From NCBI GenBank assembly GCA_021776465.1, contig JAJFFU010000027.1, positions 1-33,887 on the forward strand: a DNA stretch of 33,887 bases, in the 5' to 3' direction. Origin of the DNA: Parvularculaceae bacterium. GTDB lineage: Bacteria > Pseudomonadota > Alphaproteobacteria > Caulobacterales > Parvularculaceae. The notes beneath the pieces were generated by a model that saw only the letters and a program-made list of their open reading frames with translations, was not told the origin of the DNA and did no database searches. Of the stretch, positions 13,558 through 21,939 are shown one piece after another. Position numbers and translations under genes: made by a program. Numbering within the stretch: the stretch's first letter is position 1; every line of letters begins with the position of its first letter.

Positions 13558-15102
13558 ATGAAGCAAGTCATTAGCACATATAAAGAATTACAGCAGGACA
13601 GGTTCCGGGACTCTCAGTTCATAGATGATCATCCTGAGAAAAACATTCTTTTCATTAGCCCTCAGTTGTCGGGTCAGCACCTGTATAAATTCATCCTTCC
13701 TTATATAGTATTGTATGAGCAGAACTTATGGAATTCTGCCTTCACAAGCCTTACCAAATACAGTTCCGACAAACAGGTTGAGATTAAGGATTCTTTAATC
13801 CGTTCACATGAGATAATGTGGGCCGATTACGTGGTGATTCCGTTCACTACCCAAAACCTAGCAACTTCTGCCGGGGATGGTTTTAGTTTGTATCAGCAGA
13901 TCAGGGATATAAACCCTGAGGTAAAAATTATTTACCATGTTGACTACAATTATTATTTACTCCCCACTAGTCATCCGTATCATTCAAAATTTCAGGATCG
14001 TCAAGCAATCAAATCGGTAGAGGATAATATTTTTTACGCTGACACGGTGGTGGTTACTAATTTCTTGCTTCAGCAGTATCTCCATGATGTTTTTAAGGAA
14101 TTAAAAGAGACTGGCAGGTATAAAAACAGAGTGACGGGGGTTGCGATATCTTGCTTGCCAATGCTTTCAGACCCGGAGACTATTTTTGAGAACATGGTGA
14201 TCGAACATGATGATCAAAAGCCTAAAGAAGAGGAAGCTAACGCTTCTGACCAAGAAAACGAGCTGCCGGAAAATCCAGAATCAACTGATGAGGCGCCCGC
14301 GGCTGACGCCCCTAAAAACAAACCACCTTTACCGGAAGGCTTCACCCCCCCAACCATAAAAGACCTTCACGACTATTACACATCAAAGGGGTATGAGGAT
14401 GCTCAGGATGCGGCCATCGCCTTTATAACAGTACACGATAATCTTGGCTGGGTGTTGGGTAAGGAAAAGAAAGTGATAACTGCATGGAAAAAGCTTGCCC
14501 TTAGCTTTTACAAGCATAAAAAAGAGGAGTTCTCAGCACCTACTGTTGAGCCAGCTCCTATTAAAGTTGGAATTGTGGCCTCTAAATTTTACCATGACGA
14601 CATCAGGGCTTACGCAAAAGAATTGAGAGCCATTAAAGAAAAGTACGGTGATAATTTCCAGCTCGTTGTATTTGGCTATAACGGAGAGGACGAAGCCTAT
14701 CCCAACAACGCTCTTGAGGGTATAGAACATGAATATGTTCGACCTGTCACTATCAACCATTACTTTAAAACTCTATACAGCTTAAAATTAGATGCTCTTT
14801 TCATCCCTTTGCGCAAGACCGAGTATAATGAGACCTCTGAAAACTACAACAAGTTCATCGAGGCTGCCCTCTTGAAGGTTCCTGTTATCACCTACAATAT
14901 TTTCCCCTATTCGGAATTACTCACCAACGAATCAGATGGTTTTATGATTAACAAGAAGGCTGAATTGATAGAGCTTATAGGTCGATTAATAGACGACCCT
15001 TCTATTTTAAAGAAAGCTGGGCAGACCGCCATGGAGCTTGCTTTGGATAATTTCTGTTTTCACGACAATAATATGGAGTTGATCTCCAAAGTGTATTCAT
15101 GA
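13558..15102 (+). CDS. GT-B glycosyltransferase with inserted linker and helical domain
   Basis: A 514-residue protein from ATG 13558 (MKQVISTYKEL). Residues about 27-210 form a Rossmann-like domain (KNILFISPQLSGQHLYKF; VKIIYHVDYNYYLLP). An acidic, proline-rich linker at about 223-265 and a short helical module (DLHDYYTSKGYEDAQDAA, about 274-325) are inserted. A second Rossmann domain begins at IKVGIVASKFYHDD (about 339) and ends in the family-4-like FIEAALLKVPVITYNIFPYSELL (in parts) and a GFMI patch. The acceptor is unknown: surface glycans, virion proteins or modified DNA bases are possible. It overlaps the next gene (ATGA). Confidence 0.75.
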   Translation: MKQVISTYKELQQDRFRDSQFIDDHPEKNILFISPQLSGQHLYKFILPYIVLYEQNLWNSAFTSLTKYSSDKQVEIKDSLIRSHEIMWADYVVIPFTTQNLATSAGDGFSLYQQIRDINPEVKIIYHVDYNYYLLPTSHPYHSKFQDRQAIKSVEDNIFYADTVVVTNFLLQQYLHDVFKELKETGRYKNRVTGVAISCLPMLSDPETIFENMVIEHDDQKPKEEEANASDQENELPENPESTDEAPAADAPKNKPPLPEGFTPPTIKDLHDYYTSKGYEDAQDAAIAFITVHDNLGWVLGKEKKVITAWKKLALSFYKHKKEEFSAPTVEPAPIKVGIVASKFYHDDIRAYAKELRAIKEKYGDNFQLVVFGYNGEDEAYPNNALEGIEHEYVRPVTINHYFKTLYSLKLDALFIPLRKTEYNETSENYNKFIEAALLKVPVITYNIFPYSELLTNESDGFMINKKAELIELIGRLIDDPSILKKAGQTAMELALDNFCFHDNNMELISKVYS

Positions 15103-15485
15103 CCGCATCAAACACATATGGAACAAAAGATTTATTTTGGTTAAATTTAGACCAGAACCTTTCTATTGAACGCAGGGAAGAAGGCGTGGTGAGGCTTTAT
15201 CAAGAGAGGTATTCCTCTGGGGCGTTTGTTGATATGACAAAAACAGAAGCATGTCTGCTCCTCACCCATCTTGAAAGTAACAAGAATTCCCCTCGGGTTA
15301 AGGTGTCAAAAACAGGTGGGGTATTCCGGCTTCTTGAATGGGATAGTGATGGAACTGACGACACTACTATTGTGCTTTATTTAAAGGAAGCCACGGTTTG
15401 TTTAAGATGGCTAAAAGACTGGTACCATGACATGATAAAAAACAAAGGATGGAAAAAGAGCAATCAAGCCCCCAAGCAGAATTAG
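15099..15485 (+). CDS. Unknown protein after glycosyltransferase
   Basis: A 128-residue protein, mainly beta in the first half (FWLNLDQNLSIERREEGVVR) with a tryptophan-rich basic C-terminus (CLRWLKDWYHDMIKNKGWKK). It starts in the ATGA overlap with the glycosyltransferase and overlaps the next gene by 37 bp. The family is not recognised. Confidence 0.6.
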   Translation: MTASNTYGTKDLFWLNLDQNLSIERREEGVVRLYQERYSSGAFVDMTKTEACLLLTHLESNKNSPRVKVSKTGGVFRLLEWDSDGTDDTTIVLYLKEATVCLRWLKDWYHDMIKNKGWKKSNQAPKQN

Positions 15486-16021
15486 ACCTCATCGACCGCG
15501 CCAAACATTTCGCAATAGAGCGCCATGAGGCAGTCAGCCATCTTTACGACGGGGGGCCTTACGCGGTCCATCTTGATATGGCAGTCCACTTTTTTAACAG
15601 GTACATCACCTCTCTTGATGAGGATGATCAAATCCGTAAACATCAGCACGTCATAACCGCAGCTATTTGGCTGCATGACACTATCGAGGATTGTCGCCTG
15701 ACATATAACGACATCAAACAGGAATTCGGGCTTGAAGTTGCTGAGCTGGTGTACGCCGTGACTAATGAGAAGGGCCGCACGAGGGCCGAACGCGCCAACT
15801 ATGATTACTACGAAGGAATTCAGAAAACTAAGTTTGCCACCATTATAAAGTTGTGCGATAAACTCGCAAACGTTACTTACAGTCTAGGAACTGGCAGCAG
15901 CATGTTTGATAAGTATAAAAAAGAACACGAGTTTTTTAAAGATATGCTTTATGACAAATCGGCTCAAGAAGGTGCTCATGAAGACCTGTGGATGAAATTA
16001 CACCTTTTGCTAAATGATTAG
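15449..16021 (+). CDS. SpoT/MESH1-like HD phosphohydrolase
   Basis: A 190-residue HD-domain protein of the RelA/SpoT hydrolase type. Metal-binding positions are visible: His41 in VHLDM, His76-Asp77 in WLHDTIED, Glu80-Asp81, and Asp137 in LCDKLANV. The spacing and the YAVTNEKGRTRAERAN segment (about 102-117) match small alarmone hydrolases (SAH/MESH1), which remove the 3'-pyrophosphate of (p)ppGpp. No synthetase domain is present. In a phage this would prevent a stringent response or starvation shut-down. Activity on another nucleotide is possible. AAACTAAGTTT lies inside at 15825. Confidence 0.8.
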   Translation: MEKEQSSPQAELDLIDRAKHFAIERHEAVSHLYDGGPYAVHLDMAVHFFNRYITSLDEDDQIRKHQHVITAAIWLHDTIEDCRLTYNDIKQEFGLEVAELVYAVTNEKGRTRAERANYDYYEGIQKTKFATIIKLCDKLANVTYSLGTGSSMFDKYKKEHEFFKDMLYDKSAQEGAHEDLWMKLHLLLND

Positions 16022-16748
16022 ATTCTATAAACAGCAGATTGATGATAAAACCTATCATTATAGGCTTCGCACATTACTTGGAAGGGTGCGAATCATTATC
16101 TACAGGCTAGAGAGTAAATCTATCTTAGGAATTTCTTACCGAAAGCCAGTCCGTTTAAGAAGTAAGTGGTACAGGCTATGCGATATAATCAATCATGACG
16201 CCCCACTTCGACTGGCGATGACCTCGGAAAATAAATATCACACCGGACGTAATGAAACCTTTGATTTAGCGGTGAAAACCATTGCTAAGCATGGGGTAGA
16301 TTTTAATCAGATGCTAGAAATCGAATGGCCTGACATATGTCATTTTTTCACATGTCAGTATATGGTTAAGATAAAAAAAGAATGGGAGGAGATCACCGCA
16401 GGATATCTTGAGTATAAAGATCGCGCTTTCTATGACTCTGTAATGGCGGTGGCTTTTTGGCACTGCGCGGCCAAACATCATTTTCCCGGTACTCTCACCC
16501 CGTTTGAGCGTGCGAAACTAATTATCACAGAACAGGAAAAATACGTAAACAGCACTGTTAAGCCAATGCTTTGGCGCTCTACGATCTATCCTCAAAAAAT
16601 GGTAATCCGATTCATAGATGCGGTAAGAAATGAAAAATACCCTGATTTTTTCAAAGACCTCTATGATGAGGATTTGTTGCTTGATATTTTCATCGCAGCC
16701 TATCATGATGGTGAATCAGAAAAATACACCCTGCAAAATAGAGCCTAA
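16014..16748 (+). CDS. Unknown protein, paralogue of 17420 gene
   Basis: A 244-residue protein. The N-terminal 60 residues are basic (LRTLLGRVRIIIYRLESKS). The C-terminal half (about 139-235) matches the 17420 protein: FYDSVMAVAFWH here against YFDSVLTVAVWH there, then a helix with ERAKLIITEQE, and an ending DLLLDIFIAAYHDGE against ALIMIFSIAFYSAK. No catalytic motif is evident. It overlaps the HD gene by 8 bp and sits directly before the exoribonuclease, so a joint role with that enzyme is possible. Confidence 0.65.
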   Translation: MIRFYKQQIDDKTYHYRLRTLLGRVRIIIYRLESKSILGISYRKPVRLRSKWYRLCDIINHDAPLRLAMTSENKYHTGRNETFDLAVKTIAKHGVDFNQMLEIEWPDICHFFTCQYMVKIKKEWEEITAGYLEYKDRAFYDSVMAVAFWHCAAKHHFPGTLTPFERAKLIITEQEKYVNSTVKPMLWRSTIYPQKMVIRFIDAVRNEKYPDFFKDLYDEDLLLDIFIAAYHDGESEKYTLQNRA

Positions 16749-16751
16749 TCC

Positions 16752-17423
16752 ATGACACAACTTTATTTAGATACCGAGTTCACAGATTTAAAACAGACCG
16801 CTGACCTGGTCTCTATTGGAATGTGCTCTAAGGACGGGAGGGTATTTTACGCTGAAATTACCGATTATAACCATGCCAAGTGTAGTGAGTGGGTGAAAAC
16901 CAACATTATTCCTAATCTCCCGTTATCGACCAAAACAAACCCCCTCACCTTTATCGAGGCCGCCGATGTGAGTTCTAAGGATGGAATTGCTCATGGGTTT
17001 GACGTTGAGATGCGGCATCAGAAAGAAGTAGTGGCCTTCAATCTCAAGAGATGGATTAAACAATTTTCAAATGGAAAAGCCAGTATAGAGGTTTGGGCTG
17101 ACGTTAATCCTTGGGACTGGGTTCTGTTTTGTGATTTATTTGGCAGTGCATTTAACCTACCTCGGGAGATTCATTATATCCCGCTTGATTTTGCAACCGT
17201 ATTAAAACGGGAAGGGCTCGATCCTGATGTAGATCGGCTTGACTTATTGCTTCCAGCGTCCCGTGACAATGTAATTAAACTTCATTTTGGCTTTGATCCG
17301 TCCTCCATGGATAAAACCGCTAAAATTGAACTTATGACTCAGACCAAGCATAATGCTCGGTTTGATGCAATTGTACTCCAACAATTATTTGAACAATTTC
17401 AAATCAAACCTGAATCCAAATGA
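16752..17423 (+). CDS. DEDDh 3'-5' exoribonuclease-like protein
   Basis: A 223-residue protein beginning MTQLYLDTEFTDL, with Asp7 and Glu9 as Exo I. VWADVNPWDWVLFCDLFG (about 118-135) supplies Exo II aspartates and KHNARFDAIVLQQLF (about 199-213) supplies the His and Asp of Exo III. This arrangement matches the compact Rv2179c-like 3'-5' exoribonuclease family carried by many phages, which degrades RNA 3' ends. It lies between two paralogous unknowns and overlaps the second by 4 bp. Confidence 0.82.
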   Translation: MTQLYLDTEFTDLKQTADLVSIGMCSKDGRVFYAEITDYNHAKCSEWVKTNIIPNLPLSTKTNPLTFIEAADVSSKDGIAHGFDVEMRHQKEVVAFNLKRWIKQFSNGKASIEVWADVNPWDWVLFCDLFGSAFNLPREIHYIPLDFATVLKREGLDPDVDRLDLLLPASRDNVIKLHFGFDPSSMDKTAKIELMTQTKHNARFDAIVLQQLFEQFQIKPESK

Positions 17424-17956
17424 GTGAAAAACAAGAAGCTGAAACAGAAGAAACCTCTGAATCGAGTGTAAACCCCGTATTTGATAATGCGATCAGTGCG
17501 ATAGCTGACCTACCATTTAGCGATATTAAACCAACTGCGGACTCGGTAGAGCTTTTTTACAAAACAAACATCCATAAGATGGAATTCATGGACTCATATC
17601 ATGATGCCTGTGAAAAACTTCCAGTGACCGCACCCCAAGCATACTTTGACAGCGTACTTACAGTAGCGGTATGGCACCGTATGGAATACCAATTCGGGGT
17701 TAAAAAGTCTACATACGATTTAGCTTATATGATTTGTAAGTCTCATGAGGATTTAATTATCAGCGGCAAATACAAACCCTATCCGAACAGTGAATTTCCC
17801 CAAGATTTAATTGATGCTTGGAAGCTGACTCTGGACAAAAAAATTACCAAGGGTGAAATTCCTGACATCTTACCGTGGGTGATAGATGACGGAGCTCTTA
17901 TCATGATATTTTCCATCGCGTTCTATAGCGCTAAACCCTTAGACCCAGCAGACTAA
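17420..17956 (+). CDS. Unknown protein, paralogue of 16014 gene
   Basis: A 178-residue acidic protein with a Ser/Glu-rich first 18 residues and a helical body. YFDSVLTVAVWH at about 74-85 and IFSIAFYSAK near the end mirror the 16014 protein, so the two are paralogues on either side of the exoribonuclease. No active-site motif was found. Starts in an ATGA overlap. Confidence 0.62.
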   Translation: MSEKQEAETEETSESSVNPVFDNAISAIADLPFSDIKPTADSVELFYKTNIHKMEFMDSYHDACEKLPVTAPQAYFDSVLTVAVWHRMEYQFGVKKSTYDLAYMICKSHEDLIISGKYKPYPNSEFPQDLIDAWKLTLDKKITKGEIPDILPWVIDDGALIMIFSIAFYSAKPLDPAD

Positions 17957-18039
17957 ACGCCGGAAATTGCTAAACCTATCACAATGATTAGGTCGCTACC
18001 TGAGTTATAAATTTACATTAAACAGTTTAAACCTAAATT

Positions 18040-18645
18040 ATGAAGCAAGTTGAACCCACCCCTTACAAAACCGATAGAATTAACCAATATTCAGGAGGGA
18101 AAATTGAAGATGCCACAATTCCAGATTATCCCCCGAAAGCCGAAGATCAAGGTAAACTTCCGAATTCTTTTATGACGTTAGAGGGGCACTATATTGGAGC
18201 GTATGCTCATGGATGGTGGTATTTCACAAAACACATGCTTGTATGCTCGGAATACCCACACGGAGTGGCAGTAGTGCTTAGCCGTAGAGCAGATAAAATC
18301 TTAGGCCTAGATATAACCGAACCAGCAGAATCACACATGTTAGGGTATTATGGGTATTCTCATCGTGCAGGTAACTTGTTTAAAATAGGCGATCGTCTTT
18401 TTGAAGAAGAATACGAACCAATCGAGGGAGATTATACTGAAGAGCAATGGAAAAAATTTGAGAAAGAAAGAGTTGAATCCGCAACAAAAGCTTTAGAGAG
18501 AAAAGAGTATGACACACTGGAAATAGCCCTTTCTGAAACTCCTATGTCTTGGGTAGTGCCGTATTCTATGAGGGGAAATGTAGAAATAAACAATATGGAA
18601 CAGGCTAAACAGGCCGCTAAAAACATGTCTTCATATTTAAGCTAA
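18040..18645 (+). CDS. Unknown protein
   Basis: A 201-residue soluble protein. The central part is rich in aromatic residues (GHYIGAYAHGWWYFTKHML) followed by GLDITEPAESHMLGYYGYSH (in parts), and the C-terminal part is helical and charged. No signal peptide or motif is recognised. It starts after an A-rich AAATTATG context typical of this element. An 83-bp gap separates it from the upstream gene. Confidence 0.62.
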   Translation: MKQVEPTPYKTDRINQYSGGKIEDATIPDYPPKAEDQGKLPNSFMTLEGHYIGAYAHGWWYFTKHMLVCSEYPHGVAVVLSRRADKILGLDITEPAESHMLGYYGYSHRAGNLFKIGDRLFEEEYEPIEGDYTEEQWKKFEKERVESATKALERKEYDTLEIALSETPMSWVVPYSMRGNVEINNMEQAKQAAKNMSSYLS

Positions 18646-18689
18646 CACCTTACCCACACACCACTGTAAACCCTTAAGCTTAATTTAAA

Positions 18690-19268
18690 ATGAACGAACA
18701 ACCCCGCAATTTCAACCTTGGAGACAAGATATATTTTGAAGGCGAAAAACGTCCTTACAAAGTGAGGGCATATAATAAGCGATATGTTGTGTGTACAAAA
18801 CCACACAATCCAATGAATACAGTGTTATATACAATTATCGATCTTGAAGAAAACATTAGAGGCCCGGAGAATCTGCTTTTCGGAGAGGGATTCGAGACCA
18901 ATCAACAGTGCTGGAATGCTATCCACAGACTTCATGGATTTCCAGAACACGATGTACCACCGGAAAGCACCGTAAGTCATATAAATAGAGTGCCTTTACT
19001 GATTGAGCGTGTTACCCGAAAGGTAATCAAGATCAAGAATGTGTTTGTTCCTTACTTGGAAGATGGTGAAGTGGATTTACCACCGCCAGAAGTTGACGGA
19101 TTTGAAATGATCACTTCTTCTCTTATTACTCTTGATGGTCAGCCCTATGATAAGTATGAATATATTCCTCACTGGGTAAGTCTGTGTGCCGGAGGAAATG
19201 CCGAACGAATAAGAGGAAACAAAATCAGAATCCATGACTTTTTGCCTGCACGCCCACAAGCATCCTAA
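18690..19268 (+). CDS. Phage-type small-domain protein, unknown role
   Basis: A 192-residue protein. The first 80 residues (NLGDKIYFEGEKRPYKVRAY, then VVCTKPHN, then VLYTIIDLEENIRGPENLLFG) resemble an SH3-like domain I associate with many phage hypotheticals. The rest is beta-rich with acidic loops. The product may bind nucleic acid, but no catalytic residues show. The stop lies inside the next overlapping gene. Confidence 0.6.
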   Translation: MNEQPRNFNLGDKIYFEGEKRPYKVRAYNKRYVVCTKPHNPMNTVLYTIIDLEENIRGPENLLFGEGFETNQQCWNAIHRLHGFPEHDVPPESTVSHINRVPLLIERVTRKVIKIKNVFVPYLEDGEVDLPPPEVDGFEMITSSLITLDGQPYDKYEYIPHWVSLCAGGNAERIRGNKIRIHDFLPARPQAS

Positions 19269-19488
19269 CGGGGTTCTTTCTCAGTTGATTTCTGACCTTG
19301 AAGCGGTTGGATTTCAGGATGTTTCTAGAGAACGCCGCGGAGGGTACTTGTTCGTGAACACGAAAAAATGGGTCTACCAAATTACCGAGGTTGGAAAGCC
19401 GGACAATACTGATTCTAAAGACATTATGAGAATAGTACTTCGAAATAAACGAAAACTGTTTTGGAGACACATAATAAAAAGAAATTGA
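19234..19488 (+). CDS. Small basic protein overlapping upstream gene
   Basis: An 84-residue basic protein whose ATG at 19234 lies 35 bp inside the previous gene. VLSQLISDLEAVGFQDVSRERR and YLFVNTKKWVYQITEVG (in parts) look like an alpha-beta fold rather than a shadow frame, and 220 bp of it lie beyond the previous gene. The function is unknown. Confidence 0.5.
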   Translation: MTFCLHAHKHPNGVLSQLISDLEAVGFQDVSRERRGGYLFVNTKKWVYQITEVGKPDNTDSKDIMRIVLRNKRKLFWRHIIKRN

Positions 19489-19556
19489 TCTTGTATGCGT
19501 AGCTTAATGAGGGGGGCATCCATGACTTTAAAAACAACGTTAACTAAAATTTAATT

Positions 19557-20099
19557 ATGAACAATTGGACAAAAGGTATTTTAATTTTCTTGATCTCCGG
19601 GGGGTTGTTATTCGGAGGAATATATATAGGTCTGGATTGGCACACCAACAACAAAGACGTTTCGTTGCGTGCAGATTTTCAGGCGCAGGATGACGTATGT
19701 AAATCTTACTTTAAGACCATGTGGTCTATCATCCAAGACCACGCCAAAGTTGTGGATAAAACCTCAGATGATTTCTTGAAAATATACCAACCCTTAATGG
19801 AGGGAAGATACGGGGACGAAGGGGAGCCTCTCTTTGAATGGATTGCAGAAGATAATCCCGAATACACTCTCGATGCACATAGGGATTTAATGGTAACCAT
19901 TAATGCGACTCGAACCCAATTTCATGAGGAGCAAAAGAAGAAAATATCGATAAAGGCCGAGCATGATAAGTTGCGACAAAAGAAGCCTTGGAAATGGTTT
20001 ATTGATGATTCATCTGAGATTGTAATGATGATAGTAACAGATCAATACACTGAAGACACTTGGGAATCTGGCAGAGATGAACGTGAACTAGAATTCTAG
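19557..20099 (+). CDS. LemA-like membrane-anchored protein
   Basis: A 180-residue protein. One hydrophobic helix (about residues 8-26, ILIFLISGGLLFGGIYIGL) anchors it, leaving a mostly helical domain of about 150 residues. The pattern (SLRADFQAQDDVCKSYFKTMW, IYQPLMEGRYG, ATRTQFHEEQKKK; each in part) resembles LemA family proteins found in bacteria and large phages, whose function is uncertain. It is followed 1 bp later by a multi-helix membrane protein, a pairing that suggests one envelope-associated unit. Confidence 0.6.
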   Translation: MNNWTKGILIFLISGGLLFGGIYIGLDWHTNNKDVSLRADFQAQDDVCKSYFKTMWSIIQDHAKVVDKTSDDFLKIYQPLMEGRYGDEGEPLFEWIAEDNPEYTLDAHRDLMVTINATRTQFHEEQKKKISIKAEHDKLRQKKPWKWFIDDSSEIVMMIVTDQYTEDTWESGRDERELEF

Positions 20100-20100
20100 T

Positions 20101-21327
20101 ATGGGCATTTGGATTCCTCTTATATACCCATTTTTAATAGGTCTGGCCGCGCTATTCTATTTCAGGCACAAAGTTGTTTGGTGGGAATCCCTCATCCCGA
20201 TCGGCGTAGGCTTATTGTTCATTGCTGTCTTCCGCTTCTTTGTTATTACAGCGTTAACCAATGACACCGAATATTGGTCAGGGACAGTACACAAGGTAGA
20301 GTATTACGAGGACTGGAATGAATACATCCATAGGATTTGTTACCGAACTGTTTCCTGTGGTAAGAATTGTACAAGAACGGTGCCCTATGATTGCTCATAT
20401 GTTCAATACCATTCGAGTTATTGTGAGATAACTGACAACAACGGGTTGTCTAATCGTATATCTAAAAGCGAATATAAGCGGTTATCTAGACAATTCAATC
20501 AGACCCCTAAGTTTGTTGATCTCCACCGGAGTTACCACACTAATGACGGAGATAAATATAAGTTCCATTGGCAGGGTGAACGTGAAACCTGTGAACTTAT
20601 GGTTACCGAGCATAGCTATGAAAACAAAGTACAGGTTGCCAAGTCAGTTTATAGTTATCCAGAGGTAAGCGAGCAAGAGGTTAAACAGTACAAGCTATTT
20701 AACTATCCTGAAATTAAGAATCATAAGATGCCTTCTATTCTTGGAAAGGGGGGTGGTAATCGAAAAATGGGAAATGCCGAGTTCAATTGGCTGAACGCCA
20801 CGCTTGGCAAACCAAAGCAACTTAGAATCTGGGTATTATTATTCAATGATCAAATCCCCATCGCCGGACAGATGCAGGAACGGTATTGGAAGGGTGGTAA
20901 TAAAAATGAGTTCGTTATTTGTATTGGATTAACCGCAGATCAGGTAAAATGGTGTCATACTTTTTCGTGGTCAGACTCCCAAGAACCCAAGATAACCATC
21001 AGAAATTATGTTATGAATCACAGGGAGCTGGACTTATTAGAATTGGCACAATTTACTGGCCCAGAGCTTGAGAAAAAATTTAAGAGAAAGCAGTTTAAAG
21101 ATTTTGCTTACCTCACTGTTGAGCCTCCATTTTGGGCGATCATATGGTGTCATGTACTTGTGTTTCTGATCACCGTCGGGATAACCTTTTGGAACGTACT
21201 CAACGACTTTGATAATGAAAATTTTAACAGTCATTATCGAAGCAAGACAACAGAGCAATTCCTATGTAAAATTTCAGCATGGCGCGAAAAAATGCAACTA
21301 CGATTCAATAATTTGAAATGGTGGTGA
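20101..21327 (+). CDS. Large multi-helix membrane protein next to LemA-like gene
   Basis: A 408-residue protein. Hydrophobic helices lie at about residues 4-22 and 31-52 and near the C-terminus at about 343-366 (FWAIIWCHVLVFLITVGITF, in part). The large middle region (about 55-340) is cysteine- and aromatic-rich (RICYRTVSCGKNCTRTVPYDC), so it may face the periplasm with disulphides. The C-terminal tail is basic. No known domain is recognised. Together with the LemA-like gene it forms a two-gene unit. Confidence 0.65.
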   Translation: MGIWIPLIYPFLIGLAALFYFRHKVVWWESLIPIGVGLLFIAVFRFFVITALTNDTEYWSGTVHKVEYYEDWNEYIHRICYRTVSCGKNCTRTVPYDCSYVQYHSSYCEITDNNGLSNRISKSEYKRLSRQFNQTPKFVDLHRSYHTNDGDKYKFHWQGERETCELMVTEHSYENKVQVAKSVYSYPEVSEQEVKQYKLFNYPEIKNHKMPSILGKGGGNRKMGNAEFNWLNATLGKPKQLRIWVLLFNDQIPIAGQMQERYWKGGNKNEFVICIGLTADQVKWCHTFSWSDSQEPKITIRNYVMNHRELDLLELAQFTGPELEKKFKRKQFKDFAYLTVEPPFWAIIWCHVLVFLITVGITFWNVLNDFDNENFNSHYRSKTTEQFLCKISAWREKMQLRFNNLKWW

Positions 21328-21346
21328 TCGTGCCAAGTATAATGTA

Positions 21347-21357
21347 AAACTTAGTTT
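21347..21357. promoter_or_regulatory. AAACTWAGTTT palindrome at 21347
   Basis: Exact AAACTTAGTTT, 21 bp upstream of the ATG of the 21379 gene, whose product is related to the PEY-family proteins. It is the last exact copy; none was found in the remaining 12.5 kb. Confidence 0.7.
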
Positions 21358-21378
21358 AAACAAATAAACATTAAGTCT

Positions 21379-21939
21379 ATGAAACCAACCCTCCCTCTTT
21401 CTATCGGTTTTGTTATTAAAAACCCTACCAAAAAACCCCTTAACGCTGTAATATTTGGTCACGACCAGTTTTTATTAGCGCCAAATTATGGCTCAGACGA
21501 AGATATTGAGATACTGCCTAATAATAACGCCCTCACCTATGGAGGGTTATTATTGGCAAGTGCGCGCACCGATTTCCGAAGCTCTTTCTTCATGATAAAA
21601 GCTACTAGCGAAGAACAGGCACAAGAAATCATACACCATAATTACAATGGAAGCTTAAAGGCACAAGTATCTTCGAATCCGGTCTTTCCACAAGACCACA
21701 TCCATGGAAGTCAAAAAGACAAAACAGCCGTCCTTCTTCAGTATAGCTGTGATATTAACGCTGAGAACAGTTTTCAGGTCAAAATACTGCCAGAAAGTCA
21801 ACTCGGAATAGTGTTTTATGATCAGAAATTAACTTCTGCCATGATGGACACTTACGAGATAGAACAAGGGGTAAAGGTAGATCGGAATTATTGTATGTAT
21901 AGTGATGCCGATGCTGGGTCTGTAATTTCTGACAGTTAA
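21379..21939 (+). CDS. Beta-rich protein related to 5071/6326 gene products
   Basis: A 186-residue protein. Residues about 6-28 (LPLSIGFVIKNPTKKPLNAV) match the pattern in the 5071 protein (IGFRIQNRSNHILTANI), followed by an IFG/NYGSDEDIEI segment. The remaining sequence alternates strands. There are no catalytic motifs or membrane helices. The same beta-sandwich may serve as a virion or scaffold module. It is followed by a SLOG gene with a TAATG overlap. Confidence 0.6.
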   Translation: MKPTLPLSIGFVIKNPTKKPLNAVIFGHDQFLLAPNYGSDEDIEILPNNNALTYGGLLLASARTDFRSSFFMIKATSEEQAQEIIHHNYNGSLKAQVSSNPVFPQDHIHGSQKDKTAVLLQYSCDINAENSFQVKILPESQLGIVFYDQKLTSAMMDTYEIEQGVKVDRNYCMYSDADAGSVISDS

